In this document: in pieces, positions 53,385-62,464 of the stretch
Layout: every line of letters starts with the position of its first letter
Position numbering within the stretch: position 1 is the first letter of the stretch
The notes under the pieces: model-generated
Database searches by the model: none
The model's input: only the letters and a program-made list of their open reading frames with translations
What the model was told of the DNA's origin: nothing
From: Paenibacillus sp. E222
Lineage (GTDB): Bacteria; Bacillota; Bacilli; Paenibacillales; Paenibacillaceae
Reading direction: 5' to 3'
NCBI RefSeq assembly: GCF_013401555.1
Contig: NZ_CP058552.1
Span: 1,240,001-1,304,000 of the forward strand
Length of the DNA: 64,000 nucleotides
Made by a program: the position numbers and the translations under genes

Positions 53385-55675
53385 TGCAAAACGAAAAAAG
53401 GCAGAATATTTTCTTTGTCATCACCATGATCCTGATGTCCATTTATTTGCTATGGCGGATGTTCTTTACCCTGCCATGGGGGGAAGGCGTACTGAACGTC
53501 ATCTTCGGCATTCTGCTCATTGTGGCTGAGATGGTAACCGTACTGACCACTTTTGAATTGTTTTTTCAAAAGATGCAAAAGGAACGTACGCAACTCGACT
53601 TCCCCATCGTCCCTCCCGAATATTACCCGGATGTGGATGTGTTCATTGCCACCCATAATGAGCCGGTCGATCTGTTGTATAAAACCGTCAATGCCTGTAC
53701 GTTCATGGATTATCCGGACAAGCAGAAGGTTCACATCTATCTGTGTGATGATGGAGCACGACCTGAGGTGGAGGAGCTTGCGAAGCAGTTTGGCGTTGGA
53801 TATCTGGGTTTCCCCGGCAACAAGCATGCCAAATCAGGGAACCTGAATAATGCCCTGAGCAAAACCACTTCTCCACTCATTGCAACCTTTGATGCAGACA
53901 TGATCCCGCAGCACACCTTCTTGATGAAAACCATACCGTATTTCCTGCTCTCCACATTTATAGAAGAGAACGGGCAATGGCGGCTTCGCCGTGAGGATGA
54001 AATGGACAAGAAGTTCAAGTTGGGGCTCGTACAGACCCCTCAAAGCTTCTACAATCCGGATTTGTTCCAGTTTAACCTGTATGCAGAGCAAGGCATTCCG
54101 AATGAACAGGATTTCTTCTCCCGAGAAGTGAACATCCTGCGTAATGCCTCCAATGCAGTAGCCTATACGGGAAGTAATACGATCATTTCCCGTCAAGGCA
54201 TGGAAGATATCGGCGGTTTTCCGCTGAATACAATCACCGAGGACTTTGAGACAAGCATCCGCTTACAGCAGGAAGGCTATATTACGTATGCAACTCAAGA
54301 GGTTCAAGCTGCCGGACAGACGACAACAACAGTTCCGAGCATGATTAAGCAGCGAATTCGCTGGGCAAGGGGTATTATTCAGAGCCTGCAAAATACGCGT
54401 GCTCCTATATCCGAAAAGCTTCCTTTCTGGACGAGAGTAACCTATTTAAGCAGTTTCTTATACTGGTGGTCCTTCTTTAACCGGTTGATTTTCATTTTGG
54501 CACCCATTTTGTTTGCACTATTCGATTTTAAGATTGTAAACACAACCTTCTGGCAAATCTTAATATTCTGGCTTCCGTCCTATTTCTTCTACAGTCTATC
54601 GATGCGTTATCTGTCGAGCAATATTCGGAATCAGCGCTGGAGTCAGGTTATTGATACGATATTTATGCCTTATCTGATATGGCCGGTTCTCCTTGAAACG
54701 TTGGGTATCCGCGAGAAAAAATTCAAGGTTACGAACAAAAGCAGAGCGAAAGGCCGGAAATGGATGTCTGCTCTGTTATATGCACTTCCGCATATCTTTT
54801 TGCTTTTGCTTTCGATTGCGGCTGTGATTCGATATGTTAACGGCAAGTATGGCATCGCGCTGTTCTTCAGCAGTATCATTATTTTCTGGCTCGTTCATAA
54901 TATGATTGCGCTGTGTTATGCTCTGTTCTTTATGATCGGCCGTCGTGCGTATCGGGAGACAGAGCGGATTCGGGCACAGGAAGATGTCACGATCCACGAT
55001 CAGGACACGAATCTGCGCTATGAGGCCAAGACAGTAGATGTATCCGAACAAGGTATTGCCTTTTATGTCCCGTATCCCATTTATCTACCTGAACAGAAGA
55101 CGATCTCTCTGGTCGTAAAATCCGAGCGGTATGAGGCCAATCTCAATGCGGTCATCGTTTATGTGAAGCAGGATGGGGAAGGCTGGCGTTATTCCGCGAC
55201 GGTTCAGCCGATTGATGAGACGGATAACCGTCAATACATGCAAATTATCTACGACCGTAAACACTCGTTGCCAGAGCAGATGAATCTGTGGGATACGGCA
55301 TACGACGATATGCTTCGCAATGTGAAAAAACGTATTGTTCAACCTAGATCGGATCAGCGAAAAATGCCGAGGCTTTCTCTTCAGCTTCCAATTCATTTCA
55401 CCAATAATGCGGGCTGTACGCTGCGCAGCTTCAATTATCGTTTCTTTTCCGCTACGGGTCTCCATGGTGACATTACGGCAGGAGCGATCGTTACTTTTTA
55501 TACGAAGAGTAATATTGAAGTCATTTTGCAGCATACAGGGAGAACAACAGCCAATCGTCGCGAAGTGCTTCTCTCGGTGGAGAATATGGATGATATCGTG
55601 GAGCGCGGTTTGATAGATCAATTGCTGAGTGATTTGACCCATCCACATGCCGATCGTTTCACCAGAGAGGGTTAG
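53384..55675 (+). CDS. Cellulose-synthase-like GT2 with PilZ domain
   Basis: A 763-residue processive membrane glycosyltransferase. Two N-terminal helices; GT2 domain with ATHNEPVDLL, YLCDDGAR, TFDADMIP, TEDFETSIRL and QRIRWARG (the QxxRW motif); about six further helices; then a C-terminal PilZ-like region with RETERIR and DVSEQG, expected to bind c-di-GMP. A second PilZ-like segment starts at KMPRLSL. It probably makes an exopolysaccharide under c-di-GMP control. Start is GTG with AGGAGG nine bases upstream; the frame is open to 53351. Confidence 0.9.
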   Translation: MQNEKRQNIFFVITMILMSIYLLWRMFFTLPWGEGVLNVIFGILLIVAEMVTVLTTFELFFQKMQKERTQLDFPIVPPEYYPDVDVFIATHNEPVDLLYKTVNACTFMDYPDKQKVHIYLCDDGARPEVEELAKQFGVGYLGFPGNKHAKSGNLNNALSKTTSPLIATFDADMIPQHTFLMKTIPYFLLSTFIEENGQWRLRREDEMDKKFKLGLVQTPQSFYNPDLFQFNLYAEQGIPNEQDFFSREVNILRNASNAVAYTGSNTIISRQGMEDIGGFPLNTITEDFETSIRLQQEGYITYATQEVQAAGQTTTTVPSMIKQRIRWARGIIQSLQNTRAPISEKLPFWTRVTYLSSFLYWWSFFNRLIFILAPILFALFDFKIVNTTFWQILIFWLPSYFFYSLSMRYLSSNIRNQRWSQVIDTIFMPYLIWPVLLETLGIREKKFKVTNKSRAKGRKWMSALLYALPHIFLLLLSIAAVIRYVNGKYGIALFFSSIIIFWLVHNMIALCYALFFMIGRRAYRETERIRAQEDVTIHDQDTNLRYEAKTVDVSEQGIAFYVPYPIYLPEQKTISLVVKSERYEANLNAVIVYVKQDGEGWRYSATVQPIDETDNRQYMQIIYDRKHSLPEQMNLWDTAYDDMLRNVKKRIVQPRSDQRKMPRLSLQLPIHFTNNAGCTLRSFNYRFFSATGLHGDITAGAIVTFYTKSNIEVILQHTGRTTANRREVLLSVENMDDIVERGLIDQLLSDLTHPHADRFTREG

Positions 55676-55686
55676 GAGAGATAGAT

Positions 55687-57540
55687 ATGCTGTATATGCT
55701 TCAATTTGTGATGGGAGTTTTATTGATATTCTCCTTTATTGGTTACATGCAGTTTGTTCGAAAGGCACTATCTATACGTTGGGAGTTCATCCCTGTATTT
55801 GTGTTTTCCTCCATAGCATGTATTGTCTTTCTTAGCGGCTTGGTAGGTCAGCTCTACGTTGGCAGCCTTATCCTGCTTCTCGTCGGATTACTATTGTATG
55901 GGAGAATGGTGTTTCTCGGAATGCGCCGAGGGGCATCCTTTCGCATTTCTTTTTCCTTATTCCAATTTTCATTCCTGGCAGGCACGTTCATTTTCTTGCT
56001 GGTCCTCTTCCAAAATCAATTGACGCACTACGATAATTTTTCCCACTGGGCGATTGTTTTGAAGCAGATGCTCAGCACAGATGCTTTTCCGACACCGGAT
56101 TCGAATCTAATTGATTTTAAAAATTATCCACTAGGGACCTCGTCGTTTATTTATTACGTCTGTCGCTTCATGGGGCATGACCAGTCCGTGATGCTTCTGG
56201 CACAAGGTTTGCTGATCTTTTCCTGTTTTTACGCCATGTTTGGCATCGTTTCCGAGAAGAAACGTTTTCTGCTGTATGCATTTCTCGGACTTGGGTTATC
56301 TACACTGTCTTTCTTCAACCTTACGATTCGGATTACCAACCTGCTCGTGGATTTCTTGCTTCCGATCTATGCGCTCGCTATCCTGGCGGTGATATATCAA
56401 TATCGTCATGACATCAAGCGAGCATGTATAATCATGCTCCCACTTGCAGGTGTGCTGACAGTCATTAAAAGTACAGGCATTATTTTTGCAGCTATCGGCC
56501 TGATTTTCCTGGTGTATACATGGCTTAAACACAGACAAAAGTCCAGTTGGAAAGATGCACTCCCCGTAGTGGGCACCATCTGCGGTACATTGATTCCATA
56601 CTTCGGCTGGAGCTGGCGGATGGCAACGGTGTTTCAGGGTGTCGATAACAAATTCGATGTGGCCACTTCCGGGATTCAATCCGGCAAAACGGCGGAGCAG
56701 ATGCATGAGATTCTCTGGCTGTTCTTAAAATCGAGTACGGATATTACGACCCGGCCGGTCATCGGTATAGTCATTTTCCAGCTTGTAGCGATTGCGGCTT
56801 CGATATTTGCCTATGTGGTGCTCAAGAAGAAGTGGAATTTGTGGAAAGCACTGATTGCGCTGGATGTTGTATTGTTGCTGTATTATGCAGGCATTCTGGC
56901 GTTGTATCTCTTCTCCATGCCGCTGGATGAGGCCGTCAGACTGGCAGGATTCGAGCGTTATGCGTCGAGTATCGTGGTGCTGTTCGCAGGTGGCCTGGTG
57001 CTGTGCGCTGCAATTGACCTGGAGCGTTCATTCCATTATCGGATTGGTGAGGTGCCTGATTATCAAGCTTTCAAGACGGTCAAGACGAAGGGGCATTATC
57101 AAAAAGGAATTATTGGCTGTATGGCGATTGCGGCGACCATTCTTTTATCGGAATACAACGGGATCGTCTCGATTGCCAGAACCTACGATACGACGCTCCC
57201 TTACAAAATCCATGCGGTTACCGGTGATCGCTGGTATAAAGATGGTCAGGAGGACAACAACAGATATCTGTTCTACGCCTCGGATAGGGACCAGCAGGTC
57301 ACGAATTACTACATGCAGTATGTCGGGAAGTATTTCTTGTATGCTCCGCATGTGGACGGTATCGTGTTGTTCTATGAGGATAATATGGATAATCTCCTGA
57401 GCGGATACGATTATCTGGTCGTCGTGGAGACGGATCGTAACGCAAAGTGGTTGCTGAAAAAGCACTATGGCATTGACATGAAGGAAGGTATCTACAAGAT
57501 TACCCGTTCCGGAGAACAGATCATTCTTACGCTGACTTGA
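55687..57540 (+). CDS. Large polytopic membrane protein of the glycan operon
   Basis: A 617-residue protein with about 12 hydrophobic helices and a soluble C-terminal part near 500-617. The first extracellular loop has YDNFSHWAIVLKQML, reminiscent of GT-C lipid-linked glycosyltransferases (acidic residues in loop 1). AGGAGAG precedes the ATG, 11 bases after the previous stop, so it is in the same operon. It could transfer or export the glycan. I do not recognise the family with certainty. Confidence 0.75.
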   Translation: MLYMLQFVMGVLLIFSFIGYMQFVRKALSIRWEFIPVFVFSSIACIVFLSGLVGQLYVGSLILLLVGLLLYGRMVFLGMRRGASFRISFSLFQFSFLAGTFIFLLVLFQNQLTHYDNFSHWAIVLKQMLSTDAFPTPDSNLIDFKNYPLGTSSFIYYVCRFMGHDQSVMLLAQGLLIFSCFYAMFGIVSEKKRFLLYAFLGLGLSTLSFFNLTIRITNLLVDFLLPIYALAILAVIYQYRHDIKRACIIMLPLAGVLTVIKSTGIIFAAIGLIFLVYTWLKHRQKSSWKDALPVVGTICGTLIPYFGWSWRMATVFQGVDNKFDVATSGIQSGKTAEQMHEILWLFLKSSTDITTRPVIGIVIFQLVAIAASIFAYVVLKKKWNLWKALIALDVVLLLYYAGILALYLFSMPLDEAVRLAGFERYASSIVVLFAGGLVLCAAIDLERSFHYRIGEVPDYQAFKTVKTKGHYQKGIIGCMAIAATILLSEYNGIVSIARTYDTTLPYKIHAVTGDRWYKDGQEDNNRYLFYASDRDQQVTNYYMQYVGKYFLYAPHVDGIVLFYEDNMDNLLSGYDYLVVVETDRNAKWLLKKHYGIDMKEGIYKITRSGEQIILTLT

Positions 57541-57673
57541 GATCATTAGAGTAGATTCTGATTAGGTCAAAATTCTTGGTATAATGTAAATAGCCTGAAA
57601 ATGAAGGGACTGAACTATGCGCAGATATCAATATCTTAAACCTAACTATTAAATCCTAATGGAGGTAAAAGAA

Positions 57674-58174
57674 TTGATTACAGAGTTACACACAGAACGT
57701 TTACAATTGAGAAAAATGAAGGTGTCGGATTCTTCGAGCTTGTTCACCGTTTGGTCTGATCCTGATGTTACTAAATTTATGAATGTTAGTTGTTTTACTG
57801 ACGTAGAGCAAGCGAAAGAAATGATCAAACTTCTGGATAATCTCTCTCAAGATCGTAAGGCTATTCGTTTCTCCATAATTAAAAAAGAGTCCAACGAAAT
57901 TATAGGTTCTTGCGGATATAATTCTTTGGATTTTGACAACTTAAAAGCAGAAATTGGATATGATATTGCTAAATCATCGTGGGGAAGAGGATATGCTTCA
58001 GAGGCGGTCTCTACTTTGGTAGATCATGCATTCTCATCTTTAAAACTGAACCGAGTCGAAGCCAAGGTTGATCCCGAAAATGTGAATTCGATAAAGCTCT
58101 TACAAAAGCTCCGTTTCACATTAGAAGGAACATTTAACGATCTCCATATGTATTCAAGGTTAGTAGATGCATGA
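57674..58174 (+). CDS. GNAT acetyltransferase, RimJ/RimL type
   Basis: A 166-residue acetyltransferase: ELHTERLQLRKMKVSD start, EIIGSCGYNSLDFDN, and the acetyl-CoA loop SSWGRGYASEA. It acetylates an N-terminal or side-chain amine of an unknown target. I start at the TTG at 57674 with GGAGG upstream; the ATG at 57659 overlaps that site. It follows the glycan operon after a gap and ends in a strong terminator. Confidence 0.88.
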   Translation: MITELHTERLQLRKMKVSDSSSLFTVWSDPDVTKFMNVSCFTDVEQAKEMIKLLDNLSQDRKAIRFSIIKKESNEIIGSCGYNSLDFDNLKAEIGYDIAKSSWGRGYASEAVSTLVDHAFSSLKLNRVEAKVDPENVNSIKLLQKLRFTLEGTFNDLHMYSRLVDA

Positions 58175-58190
58175 GTTTTATATAAAATTT

Positions 58191-58228
58191 AAAGAGGCCG
58201 TTCCGTAGCTGGAATGGCCTCTTTATTA
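58191..58228. terminator. Terminator after the GNAT gene
   Basis: AAAGAGGCCGTTCC pairs with GGAATGGCCTCTTT (one wobble) around six bases; usable also by the convergent SDR gene. Confidence 0.88.
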
Positions 58229-58271
58229 ATATACAGCGAAACGGGTGAGTCGCACGTGTCTCGTAGGCGAG

Positions 58272-59033
58272 TTATTCAATTAGACTTTTCGTTGCGTTAT
58301 ACATAGTTTCTGCGTATTCATCGACTTCATCTCGGGACATGCGCAAACGAGCGATAGAGGTACCATAGCCAATTTCCTTATGACCCTCCTGTAATCCTTC
58401 GAAAATTCCATCTGCAAAGGCATCCAATGGTTCTCCATGCGTATGCAATCCTGCTCCACCCAGATCTGTACTTACTGCAGGAGGAGCAACTTCAATGACC
58501 TCTACAGACGTATCCGAAAGCTGGTGTCTCAGGCTGATTGTAAAGGAGTGAAGTGCTGCTTTGGTTGCTGAGTATATCGGAGCAATGGCAAACGGTGTAA
58601 AGGCTAATCCGGAGGTCACGTTAATCATTGTGGCTTCTTCTTTGGTTGAAAGGTAAGGAGCGAACAGCATGGACAGATGAAAAGGAGCTTCAATATTCGT
58701 TGTAATTTCTTTGGCAAAATAACTCCAATCATTCTTCGCATCCGCTGTCAGCATATTAAAACGTTGTTGGATACCAGCATTGTTGACTAACACATTCACT
58801 TCCGGATAGTTTGTGGTTACCCAATCAAACAACGCTACCCGCTCGGATTCAATATTCAGATCATTCACATACGTAATAAGGCCCGGGTGTGTTTCTTTTG
58901 CGTTTTGAAGTACAGCTTCACGTCGTCCAGTAACAATAACTGTATTTCCAGCTCTTAAGAAGCGTTCTGCAAATGCTAATCCGATCCCGGAGCTTCCGCC
59001 AGTAATAAGTACTGTATTTCCCGAAAGTTTCAT
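58272..59033 (-). CDS. DltE-like short-chain dehydrogenase
   Basis: A 253-residue SDR. TGGSSGIGLA is the cofactor motif, VLVNNAGIQ and YSATKAALHSF are typical; the Ser is in NVTSGLAF. The FNMLTADAK and WSYFAKEITTNIEAPFHL pattern fits the DltE/YvrD-like group. AGAGGAGAG precedes the ATG at 59033; the frame runs back to 59114 inside the merR-like gene. It is 16 bases after that gene, so both are co-transcribed. Confidence 0.9.
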   Translation of the reverse strand: MKLSGNTVLITGGSSGIGLAFAERFLRAGNTVIVTGRREAVLQNAKETHPGLITYVNDLNIESERVALFDWVTTNYPEVNVLVNNAGIQQRFNMLTADAKNDWSYFAKEITTNIEAPFHLSMLFAPYLSTKEEATMINVTSGLAFTPFAIAPIYSATKAALHSFTISLRHQLSDTSVEVIEVAPPAVSTDLGGAGLHTHGEPLDAFADGIFEGLQEGHKEIGYGTSIARLRMSRDEVDEYAETMYNATKSLIE

Positions 59034-59049
59034 TATAGTATCTCTCCTC

Positions 59050-59436
59050 TTAGGTATCTTTTTCTTCGTTTCTTTCCTGTATTTGACGGGTGTAACGTGT
59101 AATTTTAAAATCAATGCCCTTTAGGGATTCCTGCATCAACAAAATTTCATCCAGTACTGCTTGCTTGTGATTTTGCATCATTTCAAGCCTGTCCTCGAGC
59201 GTACAGTTCCCTTCGATGATCCAGTCCATATATTGCTTAATCTGACTAATGGGCATATGCGTGTTTTTTAAACAAACAAGGGTTTCCAATAAGGCCATCT
59301 GAACTTCTGAAAATAATCTCCTGCCAGCATCATCACGTTCAATCAAGGGTAGAAGTCCTTTTTTCTCATAAAAACGTAACGTTGAATCTGGAATATTCAA
59401 TTGGGCTGATGCTTCGCTAATGGAAAAATACTTCAT
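59050..59436 (-). CDS. MerR-family regulator of the SDR operon
   Basis: A 128-residue MerR-type regulator: MKYFSISEASAQLNIPDSTLRF HTH, KNTHMPISQIKQYMDWI and a coiled-coil tail. No conserved cysteines. I start at the ATG at 59436, eight bases after GGAGG; the frame begins with a TTG overlapping the site. It lies first in the operon behind a promoter with a 19-base spacer filled by a palindrome, the arrangement at which MerR proteins activate by twisting DNA. Confidence 0.9.
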   Translation of the reverse strand: MKYFSISEASAQLNIPDSTLRFYEKKGLLPLIERDDAGRRLFSEVQMALLETLVCLKNTHMPISQIKQYMDWIIEGNCTLEDRLEMMQNHKQAVLDEILLMQESLKGIDFKITRYTRQIQERNEEKDT

Positions 59437-59478
59437 GTTGGAGACCTCCAAATAGGTGTTAACTCTGTCGACAGGAAT

Positions 59479-59509
59479 AGCATACGACTTAAACTATGGT
59501 TTAAGTCAA
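59479..59509 (-). promoter_or_regulatory. MerR-type promoter with palindrome in a 19-base spacer
   Basis: On the minus strand TTGACT (-35, 59504-59509) and TATGCT (-10, 59479-59484) are 19 bases apart. A dyad of TTAAAC/GTTTAA spans the spacer (59486-59507). Confidence 0.8.
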
Positions 59510-59677
59510 TAAGGTAAATAAATTTATCTTTTGGATGGAAGAGACCTCATGGGTAAAGGAAAGTTGGATTCAGCTATAGCTTATAACTATAACCTGCTAT
59601 AGCTCTTTCATAGAACAGTAAATCCGATCGGATATGTTATATTTAATCTTATAATTAATTTACGGGGAGATTAAAAT

Positions 59678-60817
59678 ATGAGCATTCAAACCAAACCTAA
59701 ACAGCGGACCGTCACTCCATTTCGATATGATATTGTAGGCAGTTTCTTGCGCCCAAGCGCGTTGAAAGAGGCGAGAGCGAAATACCAAAACGGTGAAATG
59801 ACTTCTGGGCAACTAGAGGAAGTAGAAAACGCTGAAATTGTGAAGCTCGTGCAAAAACAAAAAGAAGTTGGCCTTCAAGCTGTAACCGACGGGGAATTCC
59901 GTCGTTCTTGGTGGCATCTGGACTTCTTCTGGGGACTTGACGGTGTTGACCGGACCATCATTGATCAAGGTTACGAGTTTAACGGTGCCAAATCCAGACC
60001 CGAAACAGCACGTCTGACCGGCAAAGTAAGCTTCAGCAGCCATCCGTTCGTTTCGCATTATGCATTCTTAAAAGGTGTTGCTGGCGATGACGTCGTTGCG
60101 CGTCAATCCATTCCTGCTGCTGCACAGTTCCTGTTTGAATTGGACCGGGCAGAAAATAAGGAAAGTACGGAAGCCATCTACCCGAACCGGGAAGAGCTGC
60201 TTTCGGATATTGCCAAAGCGTACAAAGAGGCGATTCTGGCTTTGTATGACGCGGGCTGCCGCAGCGTTCAAATTGACGATTGCACGTGGGGTGCACTTTG
60301 CGACCAGCAGTTCATGGCATTCATGGAGCAGATTGGCGTTAATGTGGCCGATTATGCAAACGAACTTGCGAAATTGAACGAGCAAGTTGTATCCGGTTTG
60401 CCGGAGGACCTCGTAGTAACGACACATGTATGCCGTGGGAATTACGTATCAACATATGCAGGTGTTGGTGGAGGTTATGAGCCGATCGCACAAACGCTCC
60501 TGAACATTGACAACTACTCCGGCTACTATCTGGAGTTTGATACCGAACGGGCAGGCGATTTCAAGCCACTTCGTTTCCTGAAAGACAACCAACAGGTCGT
60601 GCTTGGTTTGTTCTCTTCCAAATTTGGTGAGCTTGAAAGCAAGGAAGATATTCTGAAGCGTATCGAAGAAGCGAAGCAATATGTTGATCTGGATCGGATT
60701 TGCCTGAGCCCGCAATGCGGATTCGCTTCCACGGAAGAAGGCAACCATCTGACAGAAGAGCAGCAATGGCAGAAGCTTGCTTTTATCAAAGAAATTGCTG
60801 AAGAGATCTGGAAATAA
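59678..60817 (+). CDS. MetE C-terminal-like methyltransferase (YxjG/YxjH type), copy 2
   Basis: A 379-residue paralog of 38221-39306 with the same key segments: VTDGEFRRSWWHLDF, THVCRGN and LSPQCGFASTEEGN. Differences include a longer N-terminus and an insertion near residues 145-170 (ENKESTEAIYPNREE). It likely transfers methyl groups to a thiol. A ribosome site is weak (GGGGAG). No SAM riboswitch visible. Copy 1 lies in the island while this one is outside it, which suggests that the island carries an extra variant. Confidence 0.88.
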   Translation: MSIQTKPKQRTVTPFRYDIVGSFLRPSALKEARAKYQNGEMTSGQLEEVENAEIVKLVQKQKEVGLQAVTDGEFRRSWWHLDFFWGLDGVDRTIIDQGYEFNGAKSRPETARLTGKVSFSSHPFVSHYAFLKGVAGDDVVARQSIPAAAQFLFELDRAENKESTEAIYPNREELLSDIAKAYKEAILALYDAGCRSVQIDDCTWGALCDQQFMAFMEQIGVNVADYANELAKLNEQVVSGLPEDLVVTTHVCRGNYVSTYAGVGGGYEPIAQTLLNIDNYSGYYLEFDTERAGDFKPLRFLKDNQQVVLGLFSSKFGELESKEDILKRIEEAKQYVDLDRICLSPQCGFASTEEGNHLTEEQQWQKLAFIKEIAEEIWK

Positions 60818-60852
60818 TTCATAAGCTAAAGGCATTTTTTTTAGCCAATATT

Positions 60853-60880
60853 AGCCGTACGGACAGTGATCCGTACGGCT
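60853..60880. terminator. Hairpin after MetE-like copy 2
   Basis: AGCCGTACGGA and TCCGTACGGCT pair perfectly over 11 bases around six bases. No T run follows on the plus strand; T's lie before it, so termination is only probable. Confidence 0.5.
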
Positions 60881-61091
60881 ACTTGGCATTCTAGGCCTTG
60901 CCTTAGTTTGACCAATGTTGGCCTTTATGGTGTTGGGAATCATTTATTTCAAATTTTCATATTGTATAGCTAGTTAAATGAGATACAATGCTATTATAGA
61001 TAAGGGCATCCAGTGGGATGCCTTTACATATAGGAATGAAAAGAACTACATACATACCGAGGTGTCGACATTAATTTAAAGTGGTGAGCGG

Positions 61092-62351
61092 ATGAAAGAA
61101 TTGTACAGTCAGGTGAACCGAAAAACATATTATATTTCCATGTTAACGCTCATTGCTCTTATGTTATCTGGATTAATCCTATCGACTACAGAATTAAGCG
61201 GGATTACCGTGGGATATGTTATCCATTTTTTGTGTGTGGCTATTCTAGCGGTTTGTTTGTTGATCTACCCCAAGCATGAAACATATATTTTCAGAAAGAT
61301 CATCATCCTGTTTGCCTTTGCTTATTTCTATACCCTGTTCTTCTTATATCCAGAGACCTGGACTACGTACATTCTCATTTGCCTGATTCCCTCACTGGCC
61401 ATTCTGTTCTTTGATTTAAAATTGTTTTATTTTTCTATCATTCTGAATGGATTCTTAATTTTGCTCACGTTTGGCTACATCATCCTAATTGATCAAGGTA
61501 ATATATATTCGTATTTACATCATGACATCCTAGGTAACCTCATTAATATTATAGCGAGTCAGATACTATTATTTCTTATTTTCCATTTATCCTTTAGTCG
61601 TATGAAAAAGCAGCAGCTTTATCATGAGCAATTACAACAATCGGAGCGCTTAAAGATGATAGCCCATTTGACGGCGGCTGTGGCGCATGAGATTAGAAAT
61701 CCAGTCACCGTTGTTCGAGGTTTTTTGCAGTTATACAGAGAAGATCCTGCATTTGATGATCCAGTCAAAAACAAGTTCAAACTAATGATTGATGAATTAA
61801 ATACTGTTGAACAAATTACCTCTCAGTTTCTAACCCTTTCCAAGCCTAATCGAGATCAGAAGCCAGAAAAGGTGGATGTGAACGATGCTCTTCAGAGCGT
61901 AACAGGGCTGGTCCGTTCCTATGCGATGTTATCTGATAATCAGATGCATATCGAGGCAGAGGAGGGTTGCTTCATTTTTATTAATCCAATTGAGTTTAAG
62001 CAGCTGCTGATGAATTTAATTAAAAACGCTTTGGAAGCCTCGAATATGGGTACTCCCGTCACGGTAATAGCCAAGAGAAATCAACATTATATCGAGATCA
62101 AAATTATTGATGAAGGAAGCGGAATGTCAGAGGATGAGGTGAAGTCGCTTGGGACGCCGTTTTATTCATTAAAAAGTAATGGCACCGGATTAGGATTAAT
62201 GATCTGCTTTAACATTGTAGAAAAATATGACGGGGAAATTCACTATGACAGTAAGAAAGGTGTAGGAACAACCGTTACGATTCGCTTTTTGGCGACGGAT
62301 GGGGCTTGTTTTGTTGAATGTGGTCAAGTGGCTGACATTAAATTCAAATAG
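61092..62351 (+). CDS. Orphan membrane histidine kinase, KinB-like
   Basis: A 419-residue sensor kinase. About six membrane helices fill residues 14-180, with little extracellular domain. HisKA motif VAHEIRNPVTVV carries the phospho-acceptor His; ATPase boxes are NLIKNALEAS, DEGSGMSEDEV and GTGLGLMICFNI. No response regulator lies next to it. The layout matches sporulation kinases of the KinB type that feed Spo0F. A weak GTGAGCGG site precedes the ATG. Confidence 0.9.
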   Translation: MKELYSQVNRKTYYISMLTLIALMLSGLILSTTELSGITVGYVIHFLCVAILAVCLLIYPKHETYIFRKIIILFAFAYFYTLFFLYPETWTTYILICLIPSLAILFFDLKLFYFSIILNGFLILLTFGYIILIDQGNIYSYLHHDILGNLINIIASQILLFLIFHLSFSRMKKQQLYHEQLQQSERLKMIAHLTAAVAHEIRNPVTVVRGFLQLYREDPAFDDPVKNKFKLMIDELNTVEQITSQFLTLSKPNRDQKPEKVDVNDALQSVTGLVRSYAMLSDNQMHIEAEEGCFIFINPIEFKQLLMNLIKNALEASNMGTPVTVIAKRNQHYIEIKIIDEGSGMSEDEVKSLGTPFYSLKSNGTGLGLMICFNIVEKYDGEIHYDSKKGVGTTVTIRFLATDGACFVECGQVADIKFK

Positions 62352-62377
62352 GGAAAAGTGGTATAGCGCATCACATC

Positions 62378-62427
62378 ACTGAGAATCAATTGTAGGCACA
62401 TACGGCATGCTTATCTTGATTCTCAGT
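62378..62427. terminator. Hairpin between the convergent kinase and unknown genes
   Basis: ACTGAGAATCAA and TTGATTCTCAGT pair perfectly over 12 bases with a 26-base loop. T runs are absent, so it may be a weak terminator. Confidence 0.5.
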
Positions 62428-62464
62428 GGCATGCTTATTCACTCATGTTGGTGAGTCTTCTCTA

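Noticed and set aside
59510..59677. SAM (S-box) riboswitch before MetE-like copy 2
   Set aside because: No S-box core or terminator/antiterminator pair could be found by eye; the 38073-38220 leader of copy 1 also shows none.
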